25,191 nucleotides of DNA from JBFIHF01 sp964411125 (GTDB lineage: Bacteria; Myxococcota_A; Bradymonadia; Bradymonadales; Bradymonadaceae), in the NCBI GenBank assembly GCA_964411125.1, contig CAYPJU010000087.1:1-25191 (forward strand). The letters run 5' to 3'. The position numbers were made by a program, and so were the translations under genes. A model generated the notes under the pieces. It worked only from the letters and a program-made list of their open reading frames with translations, made no database searches and was not told the origin of the DNA. Of the stretch, positions 15,355-23,148 are shown piece by piece; position 1 is the first letter of the stretch, and every line of letters starts with the position of its first letter.

Positions 15355-18183
15355 TCACTGCTTCTTGAACCAGACCTTGCCCGTCGCGTCCATCGACACC
15401 ACGTACTCGGTGTGCGTGTTCGGGTAGACCTCGAGCTGCAGCTCGCCGCGGCCGACCTCGGAGTCGAGGGTCACCTTGAGCGGCCCTTCGGGCTGCTCGA
15501 GTTTCTCTGCGGGACCCGTCCCGAAGGAGTTGGCGCCGACGTAGAGGTCGGGCCCTTCTGGATCGACGCGGATCGTGATCGTCCCCTTCTCGCGCTTCAT
15601 CGGAGCGAGGAACGGGCGAAGCTCGAGCGTCGCGACGCCTTCGAGGTCGACGTAGTGCTTCGAGGGGCGAGAGTCCTTCTCGGTGAACTCGACCTCCAGG
15701 TGCTGATTGCGATCGTAGTTCTTGAAGGACTTGGTGGAACCAATCTGCTCGCCGTCGACCTTCACGATCGAGCCCTTGGGGACGGCGGAGAAGATGAGCT
15801 CGACGTAGTTCTTTCGGGACGAGTCCTTCTCGGGAAGCTTGGTCTGCACGAGGTTCTGCGACTTCTTCACGAGGCCGACGAGCCCGGCGTAGGAGAAGCG
15901 GTCCCCTTTTTCGATCTGGACGTGGTGGTCGAACTCGGTCGACAGCCCCTGGATGGTGGTGGGGGTCGTGCCGACCTGGACCCCGTCGACGAAGATGAGG
16001 GCACCGGTGGGTTCACTCATCACTTCGAGGTCGGCGACCGCTTCGGGGTCGGGTTCCTCGATCGGCTGCAACTGGACGGAGACGGGCGAGCCAGATGCCT
16101 CGCCGTCGACGAACTTCACGGCGGGGTAGTGATTTTCGGCATAGAACCGAACTTCATTGCGCTCCCCTTTGACGAGGGGGAGCTGTCCGCCGGGCTCGGC
16201 GATCCGCAACCCGTTGACGACCACGCCGGTGGGCGCCGGTGTAACTTCGAACGGGACGCTGACGCGTTCGGGCGGGTCGGGGATCTGAATCTCGAGGAGG
16301 GCCGGGTCGATGTTGGTTTTCTCGGCTTCCTCGGCCATCGTCGAGTCACTGGTGTCCCAGGAGACTGCGACGAGGACGACGATCCCGATGAGCGCCGCGA
16401 TGATGCCGCCGACGACGAGGGCTTTGGTTCCCCCTCCCGTCTTGAACTCGGTGACGTCGTCGAACTCCCCGTAGTCCGCGGCCGGCGGAGGTTTCGGAGC
16501 AGCTTCCATCGCCGCGTGCGCGCGCGCCTCCTGGGAGGCTGCGGACGGCGGCGGACCTGCACCCCGCGGAGGCGCTGCGGGGACGGCCCCCGAGCGCGCT
16601 GCGGGCGGCGGTGCGGCAGCCGGCGTGGGCGCGGTCGCCACAGCGGGGGTGGGGGCAGCATCGCGCGACGGTTCGGCGGCTGGCGTCGGATCCGCGGCAG
16701 GGGCCGGGGCGATCTTCGGCTCGGTCGCGACCTGAACGGGCTCGGGCTCAGGCTCAGGGGCCGGGGCGTCCTGTGCCCGCAGAACCGCCATCGGGCCGGT
16801 CTCGACTTCGTGGTCGGCGACGGCGTCGGCAGGCGCGTCGACGGGATCGAGGGCGCCCATCGGCGCCGTGGTCTCGGGGACGACCGATGGGACGGAGTCG
16901 GCGACGAGATCTTCGGAGACGTCGGGGTCGGTGACGACCGTCGCCTCGGGATCGAAGTTGGGCTTCGGGGCCGGCTTCGCGGGTTCCGCATCCTCCTCGA
17001 CTTCCGACGCTTCGGATGGCTTCTGGATGGCGAACGGGTCGGCGTTGTCGGACGGCACGCCGAGCGCATTGTCGAGGGCGAAGTCGAGGTCGTCCTCGTC
17101 CATCTCGGTGACGTCTTTCTTCTGCAACGCCTTGCGACGGGCCTCTTCGACCTCTGCCTCGGACCGCTCCGCCGCGACACCCGCGCCAGCTTCGGCCCGC
17201 AGGACTTCCTCTTCACTCACGTCGATCTCGGCGGTCGCGGTCAACTCCGCTGCCTTCTTGGACGAGTCCCCGAAGAGATTTCGGATGTAGCGCGCGATGT
17301 GGACGGGGCTCGTGCTCGCCTGGTTGTCGACGAGCCACTGCTCGATCTCGAGCTGCATCTCTTCGGCCGTGGCGTAGCGGCTGGCGGGGTCGCGTGCGAG
17401 CGCCTTGAGGACGATTCGCTCGAGCTCTGCGGGGTACCCTGCTTTCTGGGTCGAAGGCTTGGGTATCTTCGCGTAGAGGATCGCTTCGAGCGCGTCGTAC
17501 TGGTTGTCGGCCTGGAAGAGCCGCGTCATCGTCGTGGTCTCGTACAGAATGATACCGAGCGCGAAGATGTCGGTGCGATGGGTGACGTCACCGCCCTCGA
17601 TCTGCTCGGGGGCCATGTACGACCATTTCCCCTTTATCTGCCCTGCCTTGGTGTGACCGATGCGGTGCTCTGCCTTTGCGATGCCGAAGTCGCAGAGCTT
17701 CACGGCGCCGTCCCGGCTGAGCAAGATGTTCTGCGGCGAGACGTCACGGTGCACGATGTTCATCGGTTCGCCGGAATCGTCCGTCCGCGTGTGCGCATAG
17801 TGGAGCCCCGCCGCAACCTGCGAGACGATCGACGCCGCCAGCTCCAGCGGAAGCGGGTTGTCGACTTCGAAGCTCTTCTCGAGCACCGACCGCAGATCGT
17901 TGCCCTCGACGAGCTCCATCGCAATGTAGAGATGCTCGTTGACGACCCCCAGGTCGTAGACCTGCACGATGTTCGGATGGTTGAGCGATGCGGCGATGCG
18001 CCCTTCGTCGAGGAACATGTCGACGACGTCCTGCTCCTCGGAGAGGTGCTGGAACATGCGCTTGATCGCGACTTCTTTGGAGAAGCCGCCAATGTCGCCT
18101 TCCTGGCGGGCACGGAAGACTTCCGCCATGCCGCCGTCGGCAATTTTGTCGACGAGTTGGTATTTGCCGAAAATGTCGCCCAT
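15355..18183 (-). CDS. Membrane-anchored Ser/Thr protein kinase with PEGA-like repeats
   Basis: In this 942-residue protein, residues 8-285 form a Hanks-type kinase domain with glycine loop ADGGMAEVF (15-23), VAIK Lys41, helix-C Glu60, HRDVSPQN with Asp147 and Asn152, DFG Asp165 and APEQ at 191-194, so all catalytic residues are present. HRDVSPQN is the form common in myxobacterial kinases. A Pro/Ala/Glu-rich disordered segment (about 390-570) leads to one membrane helix (about 588-608). The outer part (about 620-942) carries at least three PEGA-like beta repeats (near EPTGALIFVDGVQVGTTP, VPKGSIVKVDGEQIGSTK and DPEGPDLYVGANSFGTGP), thought to bind cell-wall or protein ligands. Signal sensing outside and phosphorylation inside is the expected role. 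The ATG at 18183 has no clear ribosome site. Downstream, 4 bp away, is a PF00884-like enzyme gene. Confidence 0.9.
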   Translation of the reverse strand: MGDIFGKYQLVDKIADGGMAEVFRARQEGDIGGFSKEVAIKRMFQHLSEEQDVVDMFLDEGRIAASLNHPNIVQVYDLGVVNEHLYIAMELVEGNDLRSVLEKSFEVDNPLPLELAASIVSQVAAGLHYAHTRTDDSGEPMNIVHRDVSPQNILLSRDGAVKLCDFGIAKAEHRIGHTKAGQIKGKWSYMAPEQIEGGDVTHRTDIFALGIILYETTTMTRLFQADNQYDALEAILYAKIPKPSTQKAGYPAELERIVLKALARDPASRYATAEEMQLEIEQWLVDNQASTSPVHIARYIRNLFGDSSKKAAELTATAEIDVSEEEVLRAEAGAGVAAERSEAEVEEARRKALQKKDVTEMDEDDLDFALDNALGVPSDNADPFAIQKPSEASEVEEDAEPAKPAPKPNFDPEATVVTDPDVSEDLVADSVPSVVPETTAPMGALDPVDAPADAVADHEVETGPMAVLRAQDAPAPEPEPEPVQVATEPKIAPAPAADPTPAAEPSRDAAPTPAVATAPTPAAAPPPAARSGAVPAAPPRGAGPPPSAASQEARAHAAMEAAPKPPPAADYGEFDDVTEFKTGGGTKALVVGGIIAALIGIVVLVAVSWDTSDSTMAEEAEKTNIDPALLEIQIPDPPERVSVPFEVTPAPTGVVVNGLRIAEPGGQLPLVKGERNEVRFYAENHYPAVKFVDGEASGSPVSVQLQPIEEPDPEAVADLEVMSEPTGALIFVDGVQVGTTPTTIQGLSTEFDHHVQIEKGDRFSYAGLVGLVKKSQNLVQTKLPEKDSSRKNYVELIFSAVPKGSIVKVDGEQIGSTKSFKNYDRNQHLEVEFTEKDSRPSKHYVDLEGVATLELRPFLAPMKREKGTITIRVDPEGPDLYVGANSFGTGPAEKLEQPEGPLKVTLDSEVGRGELQLEVYPNTHTEYVVSMDATGKVWFKKQ

Positions 18184-18276
18184 GCAGACCGTACGCGCGA
18201 AAGACAGTCATTGAATGGCCGAACGTTAGCACGAACGATGGCGTACGGGAAAGAAACCGTGCGCTCCACACCGTCC

Positions 18277-18297
18277 GCGCTGTGCGCTGTGCGCTGC
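18277..18297. repeat. Short GCGCTGT triplicate
   Basis: Three consecutive 7-bp units (GCGCTGT, GCGCTGT, GCGCTGC) lie in the gap between the kinase gene and the mevalonate-pathway gene. No function is evident. Confidence 0.7.
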
Positions 18298-18309
18298 GTT
18301 CTGCCCACC

Positions 18310-18360
18310 GGGGTGCAGCGGCTTCCAGCGGCGAACTGGGGTGCAGCGGCTTCCAGCCGC
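18310..18360. repeat. Tandem 28-bp intergenic repeat with hairpin
   Basis: A 20-bp core starting GGGGTGCAGCGG occurs at 18310-18329 and again at 18338-18357, a 28-bp period. In the second copy GCGGCT/AGCCGC (18346-18360) form a 6-bp stem with a 3-nt loop; in the first the stem is imperfect. The repeats lie 20 bp past the stop of the last operon gene, so they could act on transcript ends. There is no T run for a classical terminator. They are unrelated to the 78-bp element near 2216 and probably another dispersed palindromic element. Confidence 0.75.
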
Positions 18361-18379
18361 CATCGGTCGTGGGCGAAAG

Positions 18380-19264
18380 CTATCTGCCGGCGCGTACGCC
18401 CTCGGCGTGCAATGCGAAGTCCAAAAACTCGAGCCCTTTGGGCGCATCTTCGGCTCCGATCGGCCGCGACGACACGACCAGCGACACGTCGCCGCCGCCC
18501 GCTCCGGAGGGCTTGGCGGCAGCCCCGATACCCGTCGCCCACTCCGCGAGCCATCGGTGCGCGGGAGTGCGGATTGGAACACCGGCGGTTTGACCCAGGC
18601 GCTCGAGAAGCTCGTCCCACGCGCGAACATGCTCGACGAAGTTCGGCGCGGAGAAGTTGCCCGCCACTGCGACGGCGAGCGCGGCCATCTCCTCGAGAAC
18701 CGGTCCCGTCGGCGCCTGCCGAACAGCGTCCACGAAACTGCGAGTGTTGGCGGCGGCGCCCATCCACACCGCCGTGATGTGGAGGTCGTCGGGCCAGACC
18801 AGCGGCGCGGGGGTCTCGCCCCGGCAGTATCGGATCGTGCCGCCCCAGGTCGACGCCGCGACGTCGCCGCCGCTTCCGCGTCCCCCCTGGAACGCTCGAT
18901 GAGCACGGTCTGCGGCCGGGCCGACGACGGCAGGGTCGTCCGAACCGAGAACGGCCGCGCAGAGGGCGACGCACGACGCGGCGCTCGAGCCGAGGCCGAG
19001 CTTGAGACGCTCCTCGCCCTCCCCCTCCATGAGCGCAGTGACGTCGACCTGCCATCCGTCGGTCGTCGCGCCGGTCTCGGCGGCGACGGCACGCGGAAGA
19101 CCTTCGTCGGCGTCGACGCCGACGACGCGGTACGGGTCATCGGTCGGGGACGCGGTGACCCTCCGGTCGACCGCGGTGATGATCGCGGGAGCGCCGCGCA
19201 GCACCGCATACTCCCCGAACAGGAAGAGTTTTCCGGGCGCGCTGTAGGACCTTCGCGGCGTCAT
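18380..19264 (-). CDS. GHMP kinase, most likely phosphomevalonate kinase
   Basis: This 294-residue enzyme should phosphorylate 5-phosphomevalonate to the diphosphate, the step before the decarboxylase encoded just upstream. GHMP motifs are SAPGKLFLFGEYAVLRG (8-24), the ATP loop LGLGSSAAS (89-97) and motif 3 KPSGAGGGD (251-259). The segment GGRGSGGDVAASTWGG (127-142) resembles bacterial phosphomevalonate kinases rather than mevalonate kinase (which has a GxPSGxD loop there), so I prefer PMK. ATG 19264 overlaps the upstream stop as ATGA (19261-19264). Although the frame stays open upstream, that part is antisense-like composition within mvaD. Mevalonate kinase itself is not in the window. It is the last gene of the operon. 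Confidence 0.82.
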   Translation of the reverse strand: MTPRRSYSAPGKLFLFGEYAVLRGAPAIITAVDRRVTASPTDDPYRVVGVDADEGLPRAVAAETGATTDGWQVDVTALMEGEGEERLKLGLGSSAASCVALCAAVLGSDDPAVVGPAADRAHRAFQGGRGSGGDVAASTWGGTIRYCRGETPAPLVWPDDLHITAVWMGAAANTRSFVDAVRQAPTGPVLEEMAALAVAVAGNFSAPNFVEHVRAWDELLERLGQTAGVPIRTPAHRWLAEWATGIGAAAKPSGAGGGDVSLVVSSRPIGAEDAPKGLEFLDFALHAEGVRAGR

Positions 19265-20214
19265 TCGGCTACTTCGTCGACCTCGGCGGCCCCGCCGATG
19301 CTCGACAGGATCACCCCGTTCGATACGCCTTCGCCGAGCGCCTCGACACCGGGCACCGCGTCGGCCGGGCAGAAGACCTTGACGTGCGGGCCGGCATCGA
19401 TGGTGAAGAACGCTGGCAGTCCGCTGCTGCGGGCCTCTCGCACGCGATGGATGAGTTCGACCGTGGCGCCGTTCCAGTACAAGACCCCGGGGTCGGCGGC
19501 GAGCGCGCTCGCGTGCATCCGCAGGCAGCTTCGCTCGGCGACGGTCGCGAGCCTCTCGAGGTCTCGCGCCAGGACCGCCTGTTTCGCGGCCTCGATGTCG
19601 GCGGGGACCGAGTCGACCCACGCGTCGAAGTAGTTCGACGTCGCGACGGTGTGGTTCATGCCGTCGGTGGACCCGACCTTCTTGGACCCCTCGGCGGTCA
19701 GGAACACCACGCAGCGCAGGTCCCAGTGACCGGCCTCGGCGACCCGAACGGCGTAGGCGTCGTCGGTCGGGACGACCTCGACCCAACCGCCGTGCAGGCT
19801 GCGCGCCGCGGATCCCGAGCCTCGCCGCGCGAGGCGCGTCAGTTCACGCTCGTCGAGCTCGAGCCCGAGCGCGCGCGTCGCCGCGAGCGTCAGCGCAGCA
19901 AAACCCGATGCCGAGCTCGCGAGCCCCGCCGCGGTGGGAAAGTCGTTCGAGGTTTCGACGTGCAGAGCGGTGCGACGATCAGCGCGATCGCGCAACAGGT
20001 CGAGAAATCGAGAGAGCCGGCCGGAGGTATCCTCCTCGCCGTCGAGCGTCACACGATCGGCGTCCCCTTCGATCGGCTCGACCGACGTGGTCGTCGTGAG
20101 GTCGCCGAGCGTCGCGGAGAAGCTGCCCGCCGCGGGGAGGTTGGCGCCGTGATCGCGCTTTCCCCAGTACTTCACCAGCGCGATGTTCGAGTGCGCGGTC
20201 GCGACGTGCTTCAC
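19261..20214 (-). CDS. mvaD: Diphosphomevalonate decarboxylase
   Basis: This 317-residue enzyme makes isopentenyl diphosphate from mevalonate diphosphate using ATP, in the cytoplasm. Signatures include SNIALVKYWGKRD (9-21), the ATP loop PTAAGLASSASGF (93-105), RRGSGSAARSLHGG (130-143) with the conserved Arg138, and FTIDAGPHVKVF with catalytic Asp273. The length fits the family (about 310-400). The start ATG overlaps the stop of the upstream unknown gene as ATGA (20211-20214), and the stop overlaps the kinase start the same way. Together with the following kinase it shows that isoprenoids come from mevalonate at least in part. Confidence 0.95.
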   Translation of the reverse strand: MKHVATAHSNIALVKYWGKRDHGANLPAAGSFSATLGDLTTTTSVEPIEGDADRVTLDGEEDTSGRLSRFLDLLRDRADRRTALHVETSNDFPTAAGLASSASGFAALTLAATRALGLELDERELTRLARRGSGSAARSLHGGWVEVVPTDDAYAVRVAEAGHWDLRCVVFLTAEGSKKVGSTDGMNHTVATSNYFDAWVDSVPADIEAAKQAVLARDLERLATVAERSCLRMHASALAADPGVLYWNGATVELIHRVREARSSGLPAFFTIDAGPHVKVFCPADAVPGVEALGEGVSNGVILSSIGGAAEVDEVAE

Positions 20215-21170
20215 GAGTCTTTGTCTTGGTCGAACGGGACGGGTTCACCGACCGGATCGATCCCGAAGGCGAGGTCGGCCTCGCGCTGATCTTCCAACAG
20301 GGCCGCCGCCTTGTCCGGCAGTTGATCGAACTGCCGTTCGAGCCCGCGCACGATGTGCAGCAGGCCTCGCCCCTCCGGGAGGTCGGGGTCTTCGCCGTAG
20401 AGGAGGACGTAACGGGCGGTGTTGAGCTGGCGGATGTACTGCCCCTTCACGTCGCGCAGCGAATTGAGCGTGTACTCCATGAGGCCCCCGACAGCGAGCG
20501 AGCCGAGGAAACCAGCTCCGATCCCTGCTGCGCCGGCCCACGAGGTCCCTTCGACACCGCCGAGCCCACCGAGGGTGCTGCCGAACCCCGAGTCGTCGTC
20601 CCCTTCCCCGACACCGCCGAGCAGCACGAATCCGAGGGTCGCCGGTACGCCGAGCTTGATCCCGCTACGGATGCCCTGTGCGAGGAGCGGGTCGTGCGAG
20701 ACCTCTTTCTCCATCAGGCGTGCGAGCCGACCACGAAACGCGTCGACCTCCTCGCGGGTCTTCTCGTAGTTCTGCGCCACTTCCTCGGCGACGCGATCCC
20801 ACATCACCTCTTCGAACTCCTTGAAGAGCCGGCCGAGCAGCGCCTCGAGCTCGGCGGGGCTGACGACCTCGCGCTCGAAGACTCGGGTGAGATGATCGTT
20901 GGTGTAGGTCGTCGTCTCGAAACCGGGTCCACCGACCGCCTTCGAGAACCCGGACGCGAGATTCCGAACGCCGACGACGACGTCGGCCATGCCGGTGCGT
21001 GGGCTGACGCTTCGCGTCATGACCCGCCGGAAGTTCTTCAGATGACGATCGACGAAGCCCGGCACGCGACCGATCGCCTCGTCGAAGAAAGTGTTGATCT
21101 GGGTCTCGAAGCGCTCTTCCCAGGCGCTCGCGTTGTTCGTCTCCGCCCCAATGTCGGTGGCGTCGCTCAT
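20211..21170 (-). CDS. Unrecognised protein with Gly-rich membrane hairpin
   Basis: This 319-residue protein matches no family I recognise. Residues 1-165 are charged and mostly helical (for example 106-158, with coiled-coil-like Glu/Arg/Leu spacing). Two hydrophobic, Gly-rich segments (about 168-188 and 209-230) could form a membrane hairpin around an acidic Gly-rich loop. The C-terminal 90 residues are again charged and soluble. There is no signal peptide. The gene is embedded between an aminotransferase and mvaD with 4-bp ATGA overlaps on both sides (21167-21170 and 20211-20214), so its dosage is tied to these enzymes. A structural, scaffolding or membrane role in the same pathway is possible but only inferred from position. 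Confidence 0.85.
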   Translation of the reverse strand: MSDATDIGAETNNASAWEERFETQINTFFDEAIGRVPGFVDRHLKNFRRVMTRSVSPRTGMADVVVGVRNLASGFSKAVGGPGFETTTYTNDHLTRVFEREVVSPAELEALLGRLFKEFEEVMWDRVAEEVAQNYEKTREEVDAFRGRLARLMEKEVSHDPLLAQGIRSGIKLGVPATLGFVLLGGVGEGDDDSGFGSTLGGLGGVEGTSWAGAAGIGAGFLGSLAVGGLMEYTLNSLRDVKGQYIRQLNTARYVLLYGEDPDLPEGRGLLHIVRGLERQFDQLPDKAAALLEDQREADLAFGIDPVGEPVPFDQDKDS

Positions 21171-22318
21171 TCGGTTCTCCGGTGTGGAGGGAGTCGACTC
21201 TGCAGAAAGGCTTCCAGGCGGCCGAAAGCCTCCCCCAAAATACCCTCATCGACGGTGTACGCAAGGCGCAGAAACCCCTCGCCTCCTTTGCCGAATCCGG
21301 ACCCCGGGATCGTGACGACGTCGATCTCGTCGAGGATCGCGTTGGCGAGGTCGAGGTCCGTCTCGCCCGCGCGCAGGAACGGGCGCATGTCGACGAAGAG
21401 GTAGAAGGCTCCATCGGCCACCGGCTGGGTCGTACCCCAGCGCTCGATCGACTCGAGCGCCAGCGCGCGTCGCTTCCCGATCGAGGCGCGGACCCGCTCC
21501 ACCGACGTATCGTGCTCGCCGAGCATCGCGATCGCGGCGCGCTGCGACGGCGTCGGTGCGCAGGTGACGAGGTGTTGGTGCAGCGGGACGAGACCGTCGA
21601 CGACGTCGGCGGGCCCCGCGAGCCAGCCGACCCGCAACCCCATCGCCGAATGCGATTTCGAGAGGCCCGACACGACGACGCCGCGCGCGCCGCACGAAGC
21701 GGCCGAGACGTGAGAGAGCGCGGGGACGGAACCCGTCGCCACGGTGCTCCAGACGAAGTCTTCGTAAATTTCGTCCGAGATCCAGACCGCGCCGCGCTCC
21801 TCGGCGAGCTCCACGACTGCGCGCAGATCCGCGGGTTTCGCCACCGCTCCAGTCGGGTTGGAAGGCGTGTTGATCACGATCGCGACGGTCTCGTCCGTCC
21901 ACGCTTCGTCGATGGCGGTAGCGTCGAGGGCCCAGCGCTCGCCGAGTCGGTAGGGGACCGGCCGCGCACCTGCCAGGCGAACGAGGTTCGGGTAGGCGGG
22001 GAAGCCGGGGTCGGGGACCAGCACGTCGCCCCCTTCGACGAGGCCGAGCATCGCGACGGCGAGGGCCTCCTGTACCCCCGCGGTGACGATGACGCCGCGG
22101 CCGGGGTAGCGGGCGCCGACGGCGTCGACGAGCTCCGGGAGACCACGGTTCGGTGTGTAGGGGGTGTGCGAAGTCTCGGCGAGGGCACGCGTGGCGGCCT
22201 CCGACACGGGCAGATCGGGCTGGCCGAGCCCGAGATGCAGGCTCGTCGGCCGGGCGCGATTCGTGATCTGTCGAATGAGCGTGGGCCGGATGCCGAGAGT
22301 ACGCGACGTGAGCTTCAC
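21167..22318 (-). CDS. Class I/II PLP aminotransferase, candidate succinyl-DAP aminotransferase
   Basis: This 383-residue enzyme is of the fold-type I aspartate aminotransferase family. Landmarks are SNPTG (Asn154), SDEIYEDF with Asp182 for the pyridine nitrogen, SGLSKSHSAMGLRVGW with Schiff-base Lys221 and phosphate-binding Arg229, and a C-terminal FLRLAYT with the carboxylate Arg. It follows dapD directly, and N-succinyl-LL-DAP aminotransferase (DapC) is the enzyme needed right after DapD, so that is my best guess. The sequence alone would also allow aspartate, alanine or aromatic specificity. I place the start at GTG 22318, which overlaps the dapD stop as GTGA (22315-22318) and opens with KLTSRTLGIRPT. 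The reading frame is open further upstream, but that part lies over dapD. Confidence 0.88.
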   Translation of the reverse strand: MKLTSRTLGIRPTLIRQITNRARPTSLHLGLGQPDLPVSEAATRALAETSHTPYTPNRGLPELVDAVGARYPGRGVIVTAGVQEALAVAMLGLVEGGDVLVPDPGFPAYPNLVRLAGARPVPYRLGERWALDATAIDEAWTDETVAIVINTPSNPTGAVAKPADLRAVVELAEERGAVWISDEIYEDFVWSTVATGSVPALSHVSAASCGARGVVVSGLSKSHSAMGLRVGWLAGPADVVDGLVPLHQHLVTCAPTPSQRAAIAMLGEHDTSVERVRASIGKRRALALESIERWGTTQPVADGAFYLFVDMRPFLRAGETDLDLANAILDEIDVVTIPGSGFGKGGEGFLRLAYTVDEGILGEAFGRLEAFLQSRLPPHRRTE

Positions 22319-23148
22319 CGAAGCAGGTCCTCGAAGGCGACGCGCGCGTCCGTCTTGTCGTCGCGGTACTTGATGATCAGGAGCGTAGCCATGTGTAGCC
22401 CGTGCTGCTGCGCGAACTCTCCCTTCGCGGGGCGACTGCCGGGGATGACGACCGCGTTCTCCGGAATCTGAAGCGGGACGTCGGGGGTCGAGCGGAGCAC
22501 GCGTTCGTTCACCAGGTCGTAGACCGGAGTCGAGGCGGTGATGACGCAACCCGCTCCGATGACGGCATTGCGTCCCACGCGAGTCCCTTCGTAGACGCCG
22601 GTGTTGCCGCCCATCATCACCCCGTCTTCGATGATGACCGGAGTCTGACCGATCGGCTCGAGGACGCCGCCGATCTGCGCGCCGGCGGAGATGTGGACGC
22701 GCTTGCCGAGCTGCGCGCAACTGCCGACCAACGCGTGCGAATCGATCATCGCGCCGTCGTCGACGTAAGCTCCGACGTTGACGAAGGCCGGGGGCATGAA
22801 GACGACGTTGTGACCAATGTAGGACCCGCGCCGGATGGAGTTGCCGCCGGGGACGATACGCACGTTGCGCTCGTGGACCGGTACCTTCTGCAGCGGATAG
22901 GTGTCCTTGTCGGAGAACTGCAGCGCTCCGCCCGACTCGAACTCCGTCAGCTTACCGAGACGAAACCCGAGCAGAATGCCGCGCTTGACCGACGGGTTGA
23001 CCTTCCAACCGTCGTCGGTCGGCTCGGCGGCGCGGAGGCGCCCCGCTTCGAGCTCTGTCAGCAGGCGCTCGAACGCGTCACGCGCGTCGGCGTCCAGCTC
23101 GCTTGCGGGTCGTTCGAAATGGCGATCGATCTCTTCGAGGAGGCTCAT
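22315..23148 (-). CDS. dapD: Tetrahydrodipicolinate N-succinyltransferase (DapD)
   Basis: This 277-residue enzyme transfers succinyl from succinyl-CoA to tetrahydrodipicolinate on the way to meso-diaminopimelate and lysine. A helical N-terminal part is followed by a left-handed beta-helix of hexapeptide repeats (about 100-205) including IDSHALVGSCAQLGKRVHIS and GGVLEPIGQTPVIIED, typical of DapD. Asp136 and Glu187 are the likely catalytic acids. The length is close to the E. coli enzyme (274). ATG 23148 overlaps the upstream stop as ATGA (23145-23148) and begins MSLLEEIDRH. Earlier in-frame starts lie inside the transporter gene and add unlike sequence. Confidence 0.95.
   Translation of the reverse strand: MSLLEEIDRHFERPASELDADARDAFERLLTELEAGRLRAAEPTDDGWKVNPSVKRGILLGFRLGKLTEFESGGALQFSDKDTYPLQKVPVHERNVRIVPGGNSIRRGSYIGHNVVFMPPAFVNVGAYVDDGAMIDSHALVGSCAQLGKRVHISAGAQIGGVLEPIGQTPVIIEDGVMMGGNTGVYEGTRVGRNAVIGAGCVITASTPVYDLVNERVLRSTPDVPLQIPENAVVIPGSRPAKGEFAQQHGLHMATLLIIKYRDDKTDARVAFEDLLR

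Noticed and set aside
13353..15368. 671-codon open frame antisense to the third membrane enzyme
   Set aside because: The opposite frame has membrane helices and a complete active site; this one has only Glu/Arg/Asp-rich sequence.
18184..18260. Inverted pair CCGTACGC (18189-18196) / GCGTACGG (18241-18248) upstream of the kinase as an operator
   Set aside because: The 44-bp separation and short arms could occur by chance in GC-rich DNA, and no regulator or promoter anchors it.
15064..18777. 1237-codon open frame antisense across the kinase and third membrane enzyme
   Set aside because: It spans three unrelated genes on the other strand, has no recognisable domain and low-complexity Arg/Gly/Asp composition. 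It is a GC-bias shadow.
19265..19786. Upstream extension of the GHMP kinase reading frame
   Set aside because: The extension lies over mvaD and is Arg-rich. The GHMP fold starts at residue 8 after ATG 19264, which overlaps the mvaD stop.
22319..22720. Upstream extension of the aminotransferase frame
   Set aside because: It covers the dapD 3' end out of frame and lacks family similarity. GTG 22318 fits the overlap pattern.
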